64,000 nt of DNA. It comes from Bradyrhizobium guangdongense. Its GTDB lineage: Bacteria; Pseudomonadota; Alphaproteobacteria; Rhizobiales; Xanthobacteraceae. Position 1 is the stretch's first letter. The number at the start of each line of letters is the position of its first letter. The translations under genes and the position numbers were made by a program. This document shows positions 34,916 to 44,513 of this stretch, in pieces. Under the pieces are notes generated by a model, which was not told the DNA's origin, did not search any database, and was given only the letters and a program-made list of their open reading frames with translations. Location of the stretch: positions 1,178,001 to 1,242,000 of the forward strand of contig NZ_CP030051.1 of the NCBI RefSeq assembly GCF_004114975.1, given 5' to 3'.

Positions 34916-36220
34916 GTGGCGGATGCAGACAAGACGGAGCCATCGAAGCTCACATTCAAGTTTATTCGCGGCGTCGAGGGTGAGAAGGCTGATTATGATT
35001 GGCCTGATGGGGCGGATATTGTCAGAAAGGCGTTGGCTGAGTCACTGAATGCCAAAAATGTGGCGTTCCTCCTGGGAGCTGGCTGTTCTTCGTCGTGGGC
35101 TAATGACAAGGAGGTCGGCATCCCAACGATGGCGCCCCTCGCGAAGGAATTCACGGCGGCACCGAAGGAAGGGGATCAATCGTTCCCGACAGCCGACGAA
35201 CGTGATGCTCTGTTGAAGCAGTTTGGAATCGACCTCGGTGCCGCGGAGTATGCGCGCAACCTAGAGCGGCTGATGGAGCTTCTTTTCAGCCTGCGCTTCG
35301 TCTTAGTGCGCAGTTCGCTGAGTGATGCCGCCACAAGACTCAAGACTGTCGAATCGATCATCAAGAAGGTTCAAACATTTCTTTGGGCCAAATGCACGAA
35401 CGGCGCCTTCGCGAATGGCGACCATACCGTCGTTGGCCTTTATGAATCCTTCTATCGCAAGCTTGTGCTGCGCGACCGATCTCTTCCGCGTCCTTGGGTG
35501 TTCACCACGAACTACGATCTCTTCAACGAGACCGCAATGGATAGGCTCGGCCTGCCATACACGAACGGCTTCTCCGGCGTTGTCGAACGGCGGTTCAATC
35601 CAGCGACGTTTCGGTACGCCCTCGCTGAACAGCTCGATGTCACCAGCCGCAAGTGGTCTGCGGTCGATGGCTTTGTCTATCTGTGTAAGATTCATGGGTC
35701 CATTAGTTGGACAGAGGACGATCACGGACTTTTCCCGATCCGAGAAACGGCCGTCTCCAAAGAACCGGGCAAGGTGATGATCTATCCGACGCCTGCCAAG
35801 CAGAATTCGAGCCTTGGGTCTCCCTATGCCGATCTGTTTCGGGAATTCCAGTCACGCATTGTTCGCGAACAGAGCGTGCTATTTACGATGGGGTATGCCT
35901 TCGGCGACGAGCACATCAACAATATCATCTATCAGGCCCTGACGATTCCCACGTTCCGGCTCGTGATCTTTGTAGATCCAGATTTGGACGGGGAGATTGC
36001 GAAGCTTCGCGCGCTAAATGATCCACGAATTTGGATCATTGGGGGTGCCGGACGCAGCGCCGGACGCAAAGCCCATTACTTCGACACCATTATCGAAGAG
36101 TTCATGCCGCAACGCCCGAGCGAGCGCATTGATGACGCCGTTCGGAAGGTGATCGAGGCGATGGCCCCGAAGAAGGAGGCCGCGGCTCCCCAGAAGGGGG
36201 AGGATGACGATGAGTCGTGA
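34916..36220 (+). CDS. SIR2-domain protein of a SIR2-HerA pair
   Basis: The 434-residue protein has GAGCS (54-58) and a GIPTM loop at 68-72, TTNYD (197-201) and the catalytic His of KIHGS (260). Then comes a MGYAFGDEHIN segment (about 323) typical of SIR2_2-type defence proteins. It ends in a charged Lys/Glu-rich tail that overlaps herA by 17 bp. It probably is an NADase controlled by the HerA ring. The GTG start is preferred, with GGGGGGA upstream. SIR2 plus HerA pairs (Nezha) are known antiphage systems. Confidence 0.9.
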   Translation: MADADKTEPSKLTFKFIRGVEGEKADYDWPDGADIVRKALAESLNAKNVAFLLGAGCSSSWANDKEVGIPTMAPLAKEFTAAPKEGDQSFPTADERDALLKQFGIDLGAAEYARNLERLMELLFSLRFVLVRSSLSDAATRLKTVESIIKKVQTFLWAKCTNGAFANGDHTVVGLYESFYRKLVLRDRSLPRPWVFTTNYDLFNETAMDRLGLPYTNGFSGVVERRFNPATFRYALAEQLDVTSRKWSAVDGFVYLCKIHGSISWTEDDHGLFPIRETAVSKEPGKVMIYPTPAKQNSSLGSPYADLFREFQSRIVREQSVLFTMGYAFGDEHINNIIYQALTIPTFRLVIFVDPDLDGEIAKLRALNDPRIWIIGGAGRSAGRKAHYFDTIIEEFMPQRPSERIDDAVRKVIEAMAPKKEAAAPQKGEDDDES

Positions 36221-38240
36221 CGATCGGAAGCGCGCAATCGGCAAGGTGGTCTCGGTCGCGGCCGACCGTTTCGTGATCGAGATGCATGCGGGCACCGACA
36301 ACTTCACCGTCGTCGGATTCGACGACGTTCACTATGTCGCCAGGCTCGGATCGTTCCTGATGGTCGCGGTGCAAACCGAGTACGTGGTTGTCGAGGTCGT
36401 CGGCCTGCGTGAGCGCGACGTTGGTCATGTTAGTCGCAGTGAAGGGGAGCTGGATAAGGCTTCTTCGGCGAAGTACCTCGATGTCGTTCCCGTCGGGATG
36501 CTGCCTCAAGATCGGCGCGAAAGGTTTCGCTTCGGCGTCTCCGTGTTCCCGTCACTCTACGGCGACGCACTGTATGCGCTGGACGCTGAACTGGATCGAG
36601 TCTTCGAAACCGATCATCCTTCGGAGCCTACACCCCCGATCGACAATGTTCCACCCACGCCACCTGATGCCACCCGCTATCGCGCATTGACGATCGGCCG
36701 GTCCGTCATATTCGAGGGTTACGACGTTAAGGTCAGGATCGATGATTTCTTCGGCGGACACACTGCCGTCCTGGGAAACACAGGGAGCGGGAAGTCCTGC
36801 ACGGTCGCATCGGTCCTCCAATCCTTGTTCGAAAAGGCGGAAGAACACCATGCTCGCGGTGCCACGTTCGTCGTATTCGACGTCAATGGAGAATATGCGA
36901 AGGCGCTGTCGCCGCTCGCAAAGCGCAAGCAGATCGGCGTGGACCATGTCATTCTGGACGGCACCGCACGCACGGAGCGTTTTCGTCTGCCCCATTGGTT
37001 TCTGGAGCAGTCAGAGTGGGAGCTGCTTCTGCAGGCCAGCGAGCGCACCCAACTACCGATACTGCGCATGGCGCTCGGGCTGGCAACATTGTTCTCAGCG
37101 GGCAGCGCGGCGGAGCTGAAGGGGATCAAGAACCACATTCTGGCAACCTGCCTGAGCCAAATTCTTCGTGACGACACAGGCAGTCCGTCAAAACACGATC
37201 GCATGGTCGGTCTGCTGCAAAGATTCAACACGCCGGAGATCAACAATCAAAAGATCGCGCCATTCATCAAAATCGGCTTCGGCCAGATGGCCAACCCTGC
37301 CGGTTTAACAACCTATTTGTTGGGAAACGCCAATGGCGGCGGATTTATCATCGAAGGTTTGAAATTCCCGGCATATGCCAACCTTCCCTTTGAGTTTTCC
37401 GCGTTGGGAGAGGCGCTCGATCTGGCGATCCTATACGAGGAGGCTCACGGTAACCGTCAGATCCGAGATTACTGCTCGCAGATGCTGACGCGTTTTAAGT
37501 CGCTCGAGGAGCGACCTGAATATGCGTTCCTGCGCTACGACCTTCAAGGAAGCCAAGCTGGGCCGTCGCTCGAAAACTTCCTTGAGCAGCTCCTCGGTTT
37601 GGCACGCGACGGAGCGGGTTGGGTCAAACGCAACCAGATCGTCATCATCGACATGAATGCGGTGGAGGATGAGGTTGTCGAGCTCGTAGCGTCAGTGCTC
37701 GCTAGAATGGCCTTTCGGCTGCTCCGACAAGCAGATCCACGCAATCGGTTTCCGATCCATCTGCTTCTTGAGGAAGCGCATCGATACATCGCGGAGAAGC
37801 CATCCCGCTATGCCATAGACGCCAGCAGAGTTTACGAGCGGATTGCCAAGGAAGGGCGAAAGTACGGGCTGTTCATTCTCGCCGCTTCGCAGAGGCCCAG
37901 TGAACTCTCGAAGACCATTCTTTCGCAGTGCTCGAATTTCGTCATCCATCGAATCCAGAATCCCGACGACCTTGCTCATATACGGCAGATGACCCCGTTC
38001 ATCTCCGAGGCGGTCCTGAAGCGGCTCCCGTCGCTTCCGAAGCAGCATGCGCTGGTCTTCGGCACCTCCGTGAACCTTCCCACGACCTTTCGCGTGCGCG
38101 ACGCAAATCCTTTGCCTGCAAGCGATGACGCGAGAATTAGAGATTTGTGGTTCCATGAGGAGGGGCGAGCGGCTCAGGTTCGCATTACGCCGGCAACTTT
38201 CGAACATGGCGATGATAGCGTCGCGGCTGAGGGGAAATGA
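36204..38240 (+). CDS. herA: HerA-family hexameric ATPase/translocase
   Basis: This 678-residue HerA has an N-terminal HAS-barrel (about 1-110), Walker A GNTGSGKS (191-198), VVFDVNGEY (about 222), a helical insertion with many conserved segments, and Walker B LLLEEAHRYI (about 515) followed by ASQRPSELSKTILSQCSNF. Such proteins form hexameric DNA pumps; paired with SIR2 they activate NADase. The start overlaps the SIR2 end and the stop overlaps the next gene (ATGA), which implies equal production. Confidence 0.92.
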   Translation: MTMSRDDRKRAIGKVVSVAADRFVIEMHAGTDNFTVVGFDDVHYVARLGSFLMVAVQTEYVVVEVVGLRERDVGHVSRSEGELDKASSAKYLDVVPVGMLPQDRRERFRFGVSVFPSLYGDALYALDAELDRVFETDHPSEPTPPIDNVPPTPPDATRYRALTIGRSVIFEGYDVKVRIDDFFGGHTAVLGNTGSGKSCTVASVLQSLFEKAEEHHARGATFVVFDVNGEYAKALSPLAKRKQIGVDHVILDGTARTERFRLPHWFLEQSEWELLLQASERTQLPILRMALGLATLFSAGSAAELKGIKNHILATCLSQILRDDTGSPSKHDRMVGLLQRFNTPEINNQKIAPFIKIGFGQMANPAGLTTYLLGNANGGGFIIEGLKFPAYANLPFEFSALGEALDLAILYEEAHGNRQIRDYCSQMLTRFKSLEERPEYAFLRYDLQGSQAGPSLENFLEQLLGLARDGAGWVKRNQIVIIDMNAVEDEVVELVASVLARMAFRLLRQADPRNRFPIHLLLEEAHRYIAEKPSRYAIDASRVYERIAKEGRKYGLFILAASQRPSELSKTILSQCSNFVIHRIQNPDDLAHIRQMTPFISEAVLKRLPSLPKQHALVFGTSVNLPTTFRVRDANPLPASDDARIRDLWFHEEGRAAQVRITPATFEHGDDSVAAEGK

Positions 38241-40891
38241 GTCGACGATCGATAGTTGTCGAAGGGCCGCTTGCATTCCGTACAGCGCGGATCGCTGCCG
38301 CACAGCGAGCGGATTCTGGGCTGCAGATTTTCACACTTCCACTGCTTGCTGCACGTCTCGCCGGAGGCTTTAACCGACCGGCGCGATCCCAGGACCTCGA
38401 CCCAGCCATTCGCGCTGCACTCGCCGCCGGCGGCTTGACGGAGCTCGAAGGTATCCGTCAGCTTCCGGGCACGACACGGTCAATCGCCCGCACGCTCGCA
38501 AAGGTTTGGCAAGCCGACCTCGATCTTGAGGGGCTCGCTAGCCACAATGCTCGGCTTGCCGAGCTTGCGGAGGTCGAGCGCCGCGTTCGCGCCAACCTCC
38601 CAGCAGGGGTTCTGACACCGCGCGACTTGCGCGATGCCGCAATTGCGCACGCGGCCCATGCGGCTGCAGCGCTCGGGTCAATCGATATCGATCAGCTCAG
38701 TGAGATTGCATCGGTCTGGCGTCCGCTTCTTGCGACGCTCGCGAAGACGGTCCCACTCGCTTGGCGCAATCCTGGAACCTCCGATGCGAACTGGTTTCCG
38801 GGCCAGTTAATTACCAGCGACCGCGAGATGGCTGCGGACATATCCTTAGTTTCCTGCGCGAACCCGCGCGCCGAAGCAGTCGAAGCGCTACGTTGGATGC
38901 GTGAACTCATTGCCTCTGGCCGCGCGCGACCCGATGAGATCGCGATCTGTGCCACGGCCACCGAGGACTGGGACGAGCACTTCCTGGTTCTCGTCGCGGA
39001 CGCGGATCTCCCACTCCATTTCTCGCACGGCGTGCCGGTCCTCGCATCGCGCGAGGGACAAGCGTGCGCCGCACTTGCCGACGTCCTGCTCAACGGGCTT
39101 GGCCAGGATCGCCTCCGGCGACTGTTCGGCCATGCCGCGGGTCGAAGCCGTGCCTTGGCCGACTTGCCTGCGGACTGGTCGCTCGGCCTCCAGCCTGGTG
39201 CGGCGCTGTTCGAGATTGATCAGTGGCAGCGCGCGCTTGACGAGGCGACCGGCCGCCGCGCCGACGCAGGCGATCCAAGACCGGTCGTGATGCCCATTCT
39301 GCGGCTGCTTGCGAGTGGCCCCGAGGCGGCTGCGCAGGCCGGCGCGATGCTATTGGGCACAGCGGCCCGTGCGCTCTGGACCGAGGCGCTTCGACGCGCG
39401 CCGGCCGAAGGGCTCGAATTCTCACTAGAGGACTTGCGGCTGCCCGATGGACGCGATCCAGGCGCGAGCGCTGTCTGGTGCCCGGCGAGCCACCTTGCAG
39501 GTGCGCCGCGTCCCTGGGTGCGCCTGCTCGGCATGACATCGCGCTCTTGGCCGCGCCGCACGGCCGAGGACCCACTGATACCGGCCCACATCCTGCCGCG
39601 CTCTGTGCTTGACCCTGATCCCGTCGCCGAGCAAGATCGACGCGCCTTTGCCGTCATCACCAGTCAGGCGGCGCGCGGCTGCGTTCTCTCGCGAAGCCGG
39701 CGTAACGCTCAAGGTGGGCAGTTGTCCGCCAGCCCGCTGATCCCGCAGAGCGCATCTTTGCAGATCCTGAAGCGGGCGCGCATTCCGCAGCATGCATTCA
39801 GCGAGGCCGATCGTCTTCTTGCACGGCCGGACGAAGCGGCGACATCGCCGGCGCTCACCGCAGCCAATCTCTGCTGGCGCAACTGGCGGCGCCCGATCGT
39901 CACCGCCCACGATGGCCAGGTTCGCGCAGACCATCCCCAAATCGTCCGCGCAATCGGTGATGTCCAGTCCGCCACCTCCTTGCGGCTGATGTTGCGCGAT
40001 CCGCTCGCCTTCGTCTGGCGCTACGCGCTGGGCTGGCGCGCGGTCCCAGAAGACGATCAGCCCCTCACGCTGGACGCACGCTCTTATGGTGAGCTGGTCC
40101 ATGAGTTGCTGAAGCGCACGGTTGATGCGCTCGAACCTGTGCCGGGCTATGCGCGTGCGTCCCGGGAGGAAATCGAAGCTGCGCTCGCGACCTCGACGGA
40201 GACGGTCCGCACGCATTGGCCACTCAAGCGATCGGCGCCGCCCGCGTTGCTCTGGAAACACACGCTCGCTGCCGCAGCTCAGCTCGCCCTCAAGGCACTG
40301 ACGCTTGACGAGACGTTCCAACCCGGTACGCGAAGCTGGACGGAGCTTGCTTTCAGTCAAGCTGGCGATGGTGCGATGGCACACGATCTACCCTGGCGCC
40401 CCGATTCCCTTGTTACGATTCCCGGTACCCAGGTGCGCATCCGAGGCAATATCGATCGGCTCGATCTCACCGGCGACCGTCGCGGCGTGCGCGTGTCGGA
40501 CTATAAGACCGGCGTAGAACCGCGCCGAGCGGAGGAGATCGTGCTTGGCCGCGGTGCGGAGCTTCAGCGCGTCATCTATTCGGTCGCGGCCAGTCAGTTG
40601 CTCCCCGACAATCCGCGCGTGATCGCGCGCCTCGTCTTTCTCGGCAACAAAGAGCCGAGGCCCTATCGCCTACCGGACGTCGACCAGGCGATCGCCGAAC
40701 TCGGCGGGCATGTCACGGCGGCCATCACCCTCCTGCGCGGTGGCCATGCCCTGCCTGGCCCCGACGCTCAGGAAGAGCACAATGACTTCCGCATAGCCCT
40801 GCCGTCGTCGCCAGCAGCCTATCTTCAGCTCAAGAACGGCGCGTTCATGCGCGCTTTCGGAGGGTTTGCACGAGTGTGGGGCTGCCGATGA
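38237..40891 (+). CDS. AddB-like nuclease subunit
   Basis: The 884-residue protein resembles AddB/RecB-like subunits. The N-terminal 600 residues look like a degenerate helicase without intact Walker A. The C-terminus holds a RecB-type nuclease, IRGNIDRLDL (about 734) and VSDYKTG (about 754), matching GxxDRxD and DYKTG of PD-(D/E)XK. The four cysteines that bind Fe-S in classical AddB are not seen. Its gene overlaps both neighbours by 4 bp. It most likely forms a heterodimer with the UvrD-like product of the next gene. Confidence 0.8.
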   Translation: MSRRSIVVEGPLAFRTARIAAAQRADSGLQIFTLPLLAARLAGGFNRPARSQDLDPAIRAALAAGGLTELEGIRQLPGTTRSIARTLAKVWQADLDLEGLASHNARLAELAEVERRVRANLPAGVLTPRDLRDAAIAHAAHAAAALGSIDIDQLSEIASVWRPLLATLAKTVPLAWRNPGTSDANWFPGQLITSDREMAADISLVSCANPRAEAVEALRWMRELIASGRARPDEIAICATATEDWDEHFLVLVADADLPLHFSHGVPVLASREGQACAALADVLLNGLGQDRLRRLFGHAAGRSRALADLPADWSLGLQPGAALFEIDQWQRALDEATGRRADAGDPRPVVMPILRLLASGPEAAAQAGAMLLGTAARALWTEALRRAPAEGLEFSLEDLRLPDGRDPGASAVWCPASHLAGAPRPWVRLLGMTSRSWPRRTAEDPLIPAHILPRSVLDPDPVAEQDRRAFAVITSQAARGCVLSRSRRNAQGGQLSASPLIPQSASLQILKRARIPQHAFSEADRLLARPDEAATSPALTAANLCWRNWRRPIVTAHDGQVRADHPQIVRAIGDVQSATSLRLMLRDPLAFVWRYALGWRAVPEDDQPLTLDARSYGELVHELLKRTVDALEPVPGYARASREEIEAALATSTETVRTHWPLKRSAPPALLWKHTLAAAAQLALKALTLDETFQPGTRSWTELAFSQAGDGAMAHDLPWRPDSLVTIPGTQVRIRGNIDRLDLTGDRRGVRVSDYKTGVEPRRAEEIVLGRGAELQRVIYSVAASQLLPDNPRVIARLVFLGNKEPRPYRLPDVDQAIAELGGHVTAAITLLRGGHALPGPDAQEEHNDFRIALPSSPAAYLQLKNGAFMRAFGGFARVWGCR

Positions 40892-43800
40892 CACTCGCCG
40901 ACGATCCCGCACGGCTTCGCATCCTGACTGATCTCGACGCCACGTTGCTCGTCGAGGCCGCCGCCGGCACCGGCAAAACGGCGCTAATGGCCGGACGCCT
41001 GACCATGCTGCTCGCGCGTGGCACCGAGCCCGGCGCGATCGCCGCGATCACTTTCACAGAGCTTGCCGCGAGCGGGCTGGCGACGCGCGTGCAACGCTAT
41101 GTCGAGGAGCTGCTTGCGGGACGTGTGCCTCAACCTTTGCGGCTTGCTCTGCCCAACGGACTAAACGTGGACCAACGACGCGCACTTTCCGGTGCAGCGG
41201 CGAAGCTCGACGAACTGACAACCGCCACCATTCACGCATTTTGCCAGACGATCATCTCCAGCTATGCGGTTGAGGCCGACATTGATCCGGGCGCGCGCAT
41301 TCTTGACGCCGTTCAGGCGGCGGCGGCCTTCGATTCCGTCTTCGAGCAGTGGCTGAAACGGCGATTGAATGCGCCCGAGCGGCCAGGCGATGCCATCGCG
41401 ACACTCTCGCGCGATGATCCGCGTCGCATCGTCGATACTCTTCAGGAACTCGCACGCTTCCGTCTCAGATATCGCGGCGCACGCGCTCTGCCCGCCGAGC
41501 TCGGCGGTCGGCCCGACATCGACCTGGTCGACGCCGTCGCGGACTTCCGACGCTGGATTTCGTCGCAGCCGGTCGAGCCCAAGACCCTAGAATTGGTCGG
41601 AGAGCTTGAGACGCTCGCCAACTTCTACGCCGGTAGTTTCGACCCTCCACCGGATTTTGCCACGCTCTGGCGTCTCGCCCATCCGCCACAGCTCGCGTGC
41701 ATGCGCCGACACAGTTTCGATCTTCTCACGCCGAGACGGAAATCAGCTTGGGAGCGTGTCGCGGGCAAAGAGCGAGGCGCGCTCCTCAATGAAGAGGCGA
41801 CCGCATGCTTTGAGCGGGTCAATCGCTGCTACCGGACCGTTCTTGGTCGGTTCGCGACCGCGCTTGTCGCCCAGCTTGCGGCCGAGCTCGACGAAGTACT
41901 CGATGACTACGCCGCCTTCAAACGGGCCGCTGCAGTCTTGGACTTCGACGACTTGCTCGAGAAGGCGCGTGCGCTGGTGCGCCAGCATGACGACGTGCGC
42001 CGCGCGCTTGGAGAACGCTATCGCCACATCTTCGTCGACGAATTTCAGGACACCGACCCTGTTCAGACAGAGATCCTCTTCGGGATCGCGGGGAAGGATC
42101 GCGCCGGACGCTGGCAGGACAGCGTGCTGCGTGCCGGGGCTTTATTCATGGTCGGTGACCCGAAGCAGGCAATCTATCGCTTCCGAGGCGCCGATATCGG
42201 CTCATACTCGCAGGCGCGCGCCGCTGTTGAGCGGCAATTGCCGGAAAATATCGTTCAGGTCACCGCCAATTTTCGTTCGCGTCCCGACATCCTTAGGCAC
42301 ATCAACCGCTGCTTCGCGCGCCCGTTGTCGGGAGAAGGCCAGCCCGGTTACGTGCCGCTCACGTCGACGCTCGGCGACCCCGATCATGATCTGCCCTGCG
42401 CGGCGCGAATCACAGTGGATGTGCCGCCTGATTCTCGGCCCGCTCAAATCCGCGACGCGGAGGCCGAAGCCGTTGCCGATCTCTGCACCCGCCTTATCGG
42501 CAATCTCCCTATCCGCGACGAGGACGGCGCAATCGTACCGCTCACTGCCGGCGGCATCGCCCTGCTTGCGCCAACTGGCGCCGAGCTTTGGCGTTATGAG
42601 CGCGCGCTCGAGCAGCGCGGGCTGCCGATCGCCTCGCAGGCCGGCAAGAGTTTGTTCCGCCGGCAAGAAGTGCAGGACCTGCTCGCGCTAGCTCGCGTAC
42701 TCGCCGACGCTGGCGACACATTGGCCTTCGGCGCGCTGCTGCGTGGCCCACTGGTCGGGCTTACTGAGGAGGAGCTACTCGACATCACCGTGGGTCTTCC
42801 GCCGCATCTCGATCGCGCCGAAGCGCCCCAGCGCTTCTCGGTGCTGACCGATGTCGATCATGTCGCCCATCCTCTGGCACGTCGCACGCTCGCGATCCTA
42901 CAAGACCTCAGAAAACGCGTGCGGGCGACCACGCCTGCGCTGCTCTTGGCCGAAGCGATCGAACGCCTCGCGGTCCGTGCAACCCTCGCCGCGCGCGAGG
43001 GTGATCGTAGTGCGCGCGCGGCCGCCAATCTCGAAGCGTTCCTGGAACGTGCGCGGCCTTACGGTGTGCGAGGCCTCAGGAAGTTCGTTCGGGATCTCGC
43101 CCGGGAATGGCGCGACGGCGTGCCCCACAATGAGGGACGAGTTGATGCGGAAGGCGATGCGATCGAAATCATCACGATCCACAGCGCTAAGGGTCTCGAA
43201 TGGCCGGTGGTAATTCCGATCAACACCGGCACCTTGCTGCGCTCGCGCGAGGCATTCGTCTACCGCGCCGACGACGAAACACTGCATTGGCTGATTGGCG
43301 ACGTGGTTCCGCCGGAACTGCTTCGCGCACTCGAGTCTGAAGACGATAGCTTGGCCCGCGAGCGGGAGCGCCTCTGGTATGTCGCCTGCACGCGCGCCCG
43401 CGAACTTCTGATCGTTCCGGAATTGCCTCAGGCTGAGCAGCGGTCCTGGGCACGGATCGTTGATCTTGCGCATCGGGACTTGCCGCAGCTTGTCCTGTCG
43501 CACTTGACGCCGGTCGCCCGCGTGACCGACGTCGCGCCTCCGAATACGCAGACGCCGGAGCTGTTCGGGGCAGAGCGTGCCGCGATCGCCGCCGCGGCGA
43601 TGCCGCTCCAGTGGCTGCGGCCAAGCGATCACGATCCTGATCGAGCGCCAAGAGGTGAGGCGATCGCGATGGAGCCTGGCGAAGCCCCAGAAACCGAATT
43701 GCCGGTCGGCGCCGGCCGCGTGCGGGGCCTTATTCTCCACAAGCTGATGGAGGAGATGCTTACCGGCGAACTGGCCGAGGAGATGCCGGTCGTCGCTGCA

Positions 43801-44202
43801 CGTGCGCGAGTGCTGATGACGCAGCTTATAATTGATGCTGACAACGGAGCGAAGCTTCCGGACCCAGAGGAAATAGCGGTGACCGTCGCGCGCACCCTTG
43901 CACTGCCCGAAATCGCCGCACTCAGGCCAAGCCTCGCTCCGGAGTGGCCAATTTATGCGATGCTCTCGGCTTCACCCGCGGCGACTGCGCTGGCTGGGCG
44001 GATAGATGCCATCGCTGTTCAAGATGGTCAGCCTGCCGTTGTCCTGGATTGGAAGAGCGATGTCGCGCCCAGCGAGCAGGATAGGCGCGATCATGCCGCT
44101 CAGCTGAGCGACTATCTTCGTGCCACAGGAGCACCTCGGGGCGCCGTGGTTTACATGACGGATGGCGTCATTCGGTGGGTCACGACTAGAACGCCACGGT
44201 AA
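40888..44202 (+). CDS. AddA-like UvrD helicase with C-terminal nuclease
   Basis: The protein is about 1104 residues. It has AAAGTGKT (Walker A, near 30), VDEFQDTD (about 385), VGDPKQAIYRFRGAD, HSAKGLEW (about 767) and ERLWYVACTRAR, a complete SF1A helicase. The C-terminal PD-(D/E)XK nuclease has GRIDAIAV and VVLDWKSD (about 1036-1056). The ATG at 40888 (ATGA overlap with the addB-like stop) is chosen over a GTG 4 codons earlier. It is the last gene of the operon. A host AddAB homologue would not normally sit with SIR2-HerA, so it is probably a defence enzyme. Confidence 0.88.
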   Translation: MTLADDPARLRILTDLDATLLVEAAAGTGKTALMAGRLTMLLARGTEPGAIAAITFTELAASGLATRVQRYVEELLAGRVPQPLRLALPNGLNVDQRRALSGAAAKLDELTTATIHAFCQTIISSYAVEADIDPGARILDAVQAAAAFDSVFEQWLKRRLNAPERPGDAIATLSRDDPRRIVDTLQELARFRLRYRGARALPAELGGRPDIDLVDAVADFRRWISSQPVEPKTLELVGELETLANFYAGSFDPPPDFATLWRLAHPPQLACMRRHSFDLLTPRRKSAWERVAGKERGALLNEEATACFERVNRCYRTVLGRFATALVAQLAAELDEVLDDYAAFKRAAAVLDFDDLLEKARALVRQHDDVRRALGERYRHIFVDEFQDTDPVQTEILFGIAGKDRAGRWQDSVLRAGALFMVGDPKQAIYRFRGADIGSYSQARAAVERQLPENIVQVTANFRSRPDILRHINRCFARPLSGEGQPGYVPLTSTLGDPDHDLPCAARITVDVPPDSRPAQIRDAEAEAVADLCTRLIGNLPIRDEDGAIVPLTAGGIALLAPTGAELWRYERALEQRGLPIASQAGKSLFRRQEVQDLLALARVLADAGDTLAFGALLRGPLVGLTEEELLDITVGLPPHLDRAEAPQRFSVLTDVDHVAHPLARRTLAILQDLRKRVRATTPALLLAEAIERLAVRATLAAREGDRSARAAANLEAFLERARPYGVRGLRKFVRDLAREWRDGVPHNEGRVDAEGDAIEIITIHSAKGLEWPVVIPINTGTLLRSREAFVYRADDETLHWLIGDVVPPELLRALESEDDSLARERERLWYVACTRARELLIVPELPQAEQRSWARIVDLAHRDLPQLVLSHLTPVARVTDVAPPNTQTPELFGAERAAIAAAAMPLQWLRPSDHDPDRAPRGEAIAMEPGEAPETELPVGAGRVRGLILHKLMEEMLTGELAEEMPVVAARARVLMTQLIIDADNGAKLPDPEEIAVTVARTLALPEIAALRPSLAPEWPIYAMLSASPAATALAGRIDAIAVQDGQPAVVLDWKSDVAPSEQDRRDHAAQLSDYLRATGAPRGAVVYMTDGVIRWVTTRTPR

Positions 44203-44513
44203 AATTCGTGAGGCGGTCTTTTGGACGCTCCCGATCGGGGCTGCCCACCCGGCTAAGCACTGCAAACGGGTTGCGTTATGACGGCGTGGCTTTCACGACG
44301 GCAGATTTTTGGGGGTCATACCGATCTTCGTCGTAGTCTGTAGGAAAATCGGCGAGCTCGGTCTGCTTTGTATTTATCAGGCGTTTTGGCTGCGCCTGAT
44401 GATAGATGGCGAAAGGTTCTCTTTCCACCTTGAACAAAGAACTCAGCAATTTCAGCGCAATTGGCGCGCAGCGCGTTGACAATTTGGACGCAGCCCAAAA
44501 TACGTGTCAGATA
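44203..44513. other. Convergent gap between AddAB-like operon and Mokosh-like pair
   Basis: Two operons end towards each other here. A 68-residue minus-strand reading (44276-44482) has acceptable composition (EREPFAIYHQ...TELADFPTDYDEDRY) but no domain and no clear ribosome site. I count it as unsupported. No strong terminator hairpin stands out. Confidence 0.35.

Noticed and set aside
34916..44202. Classification as a Dnd, DISARM or BREX system
   Set aside because: No DndA-E, PglX-type methylase, DrmA or BrxC-type protein is present; the genes are SIR2, HerA and AddAB-like.
44276..44482. 68-codon minus-strand reading between two operons
   Set aside because: Reasonable composition, but no domain, no ribosome site and a convergent location; left as unsupported.
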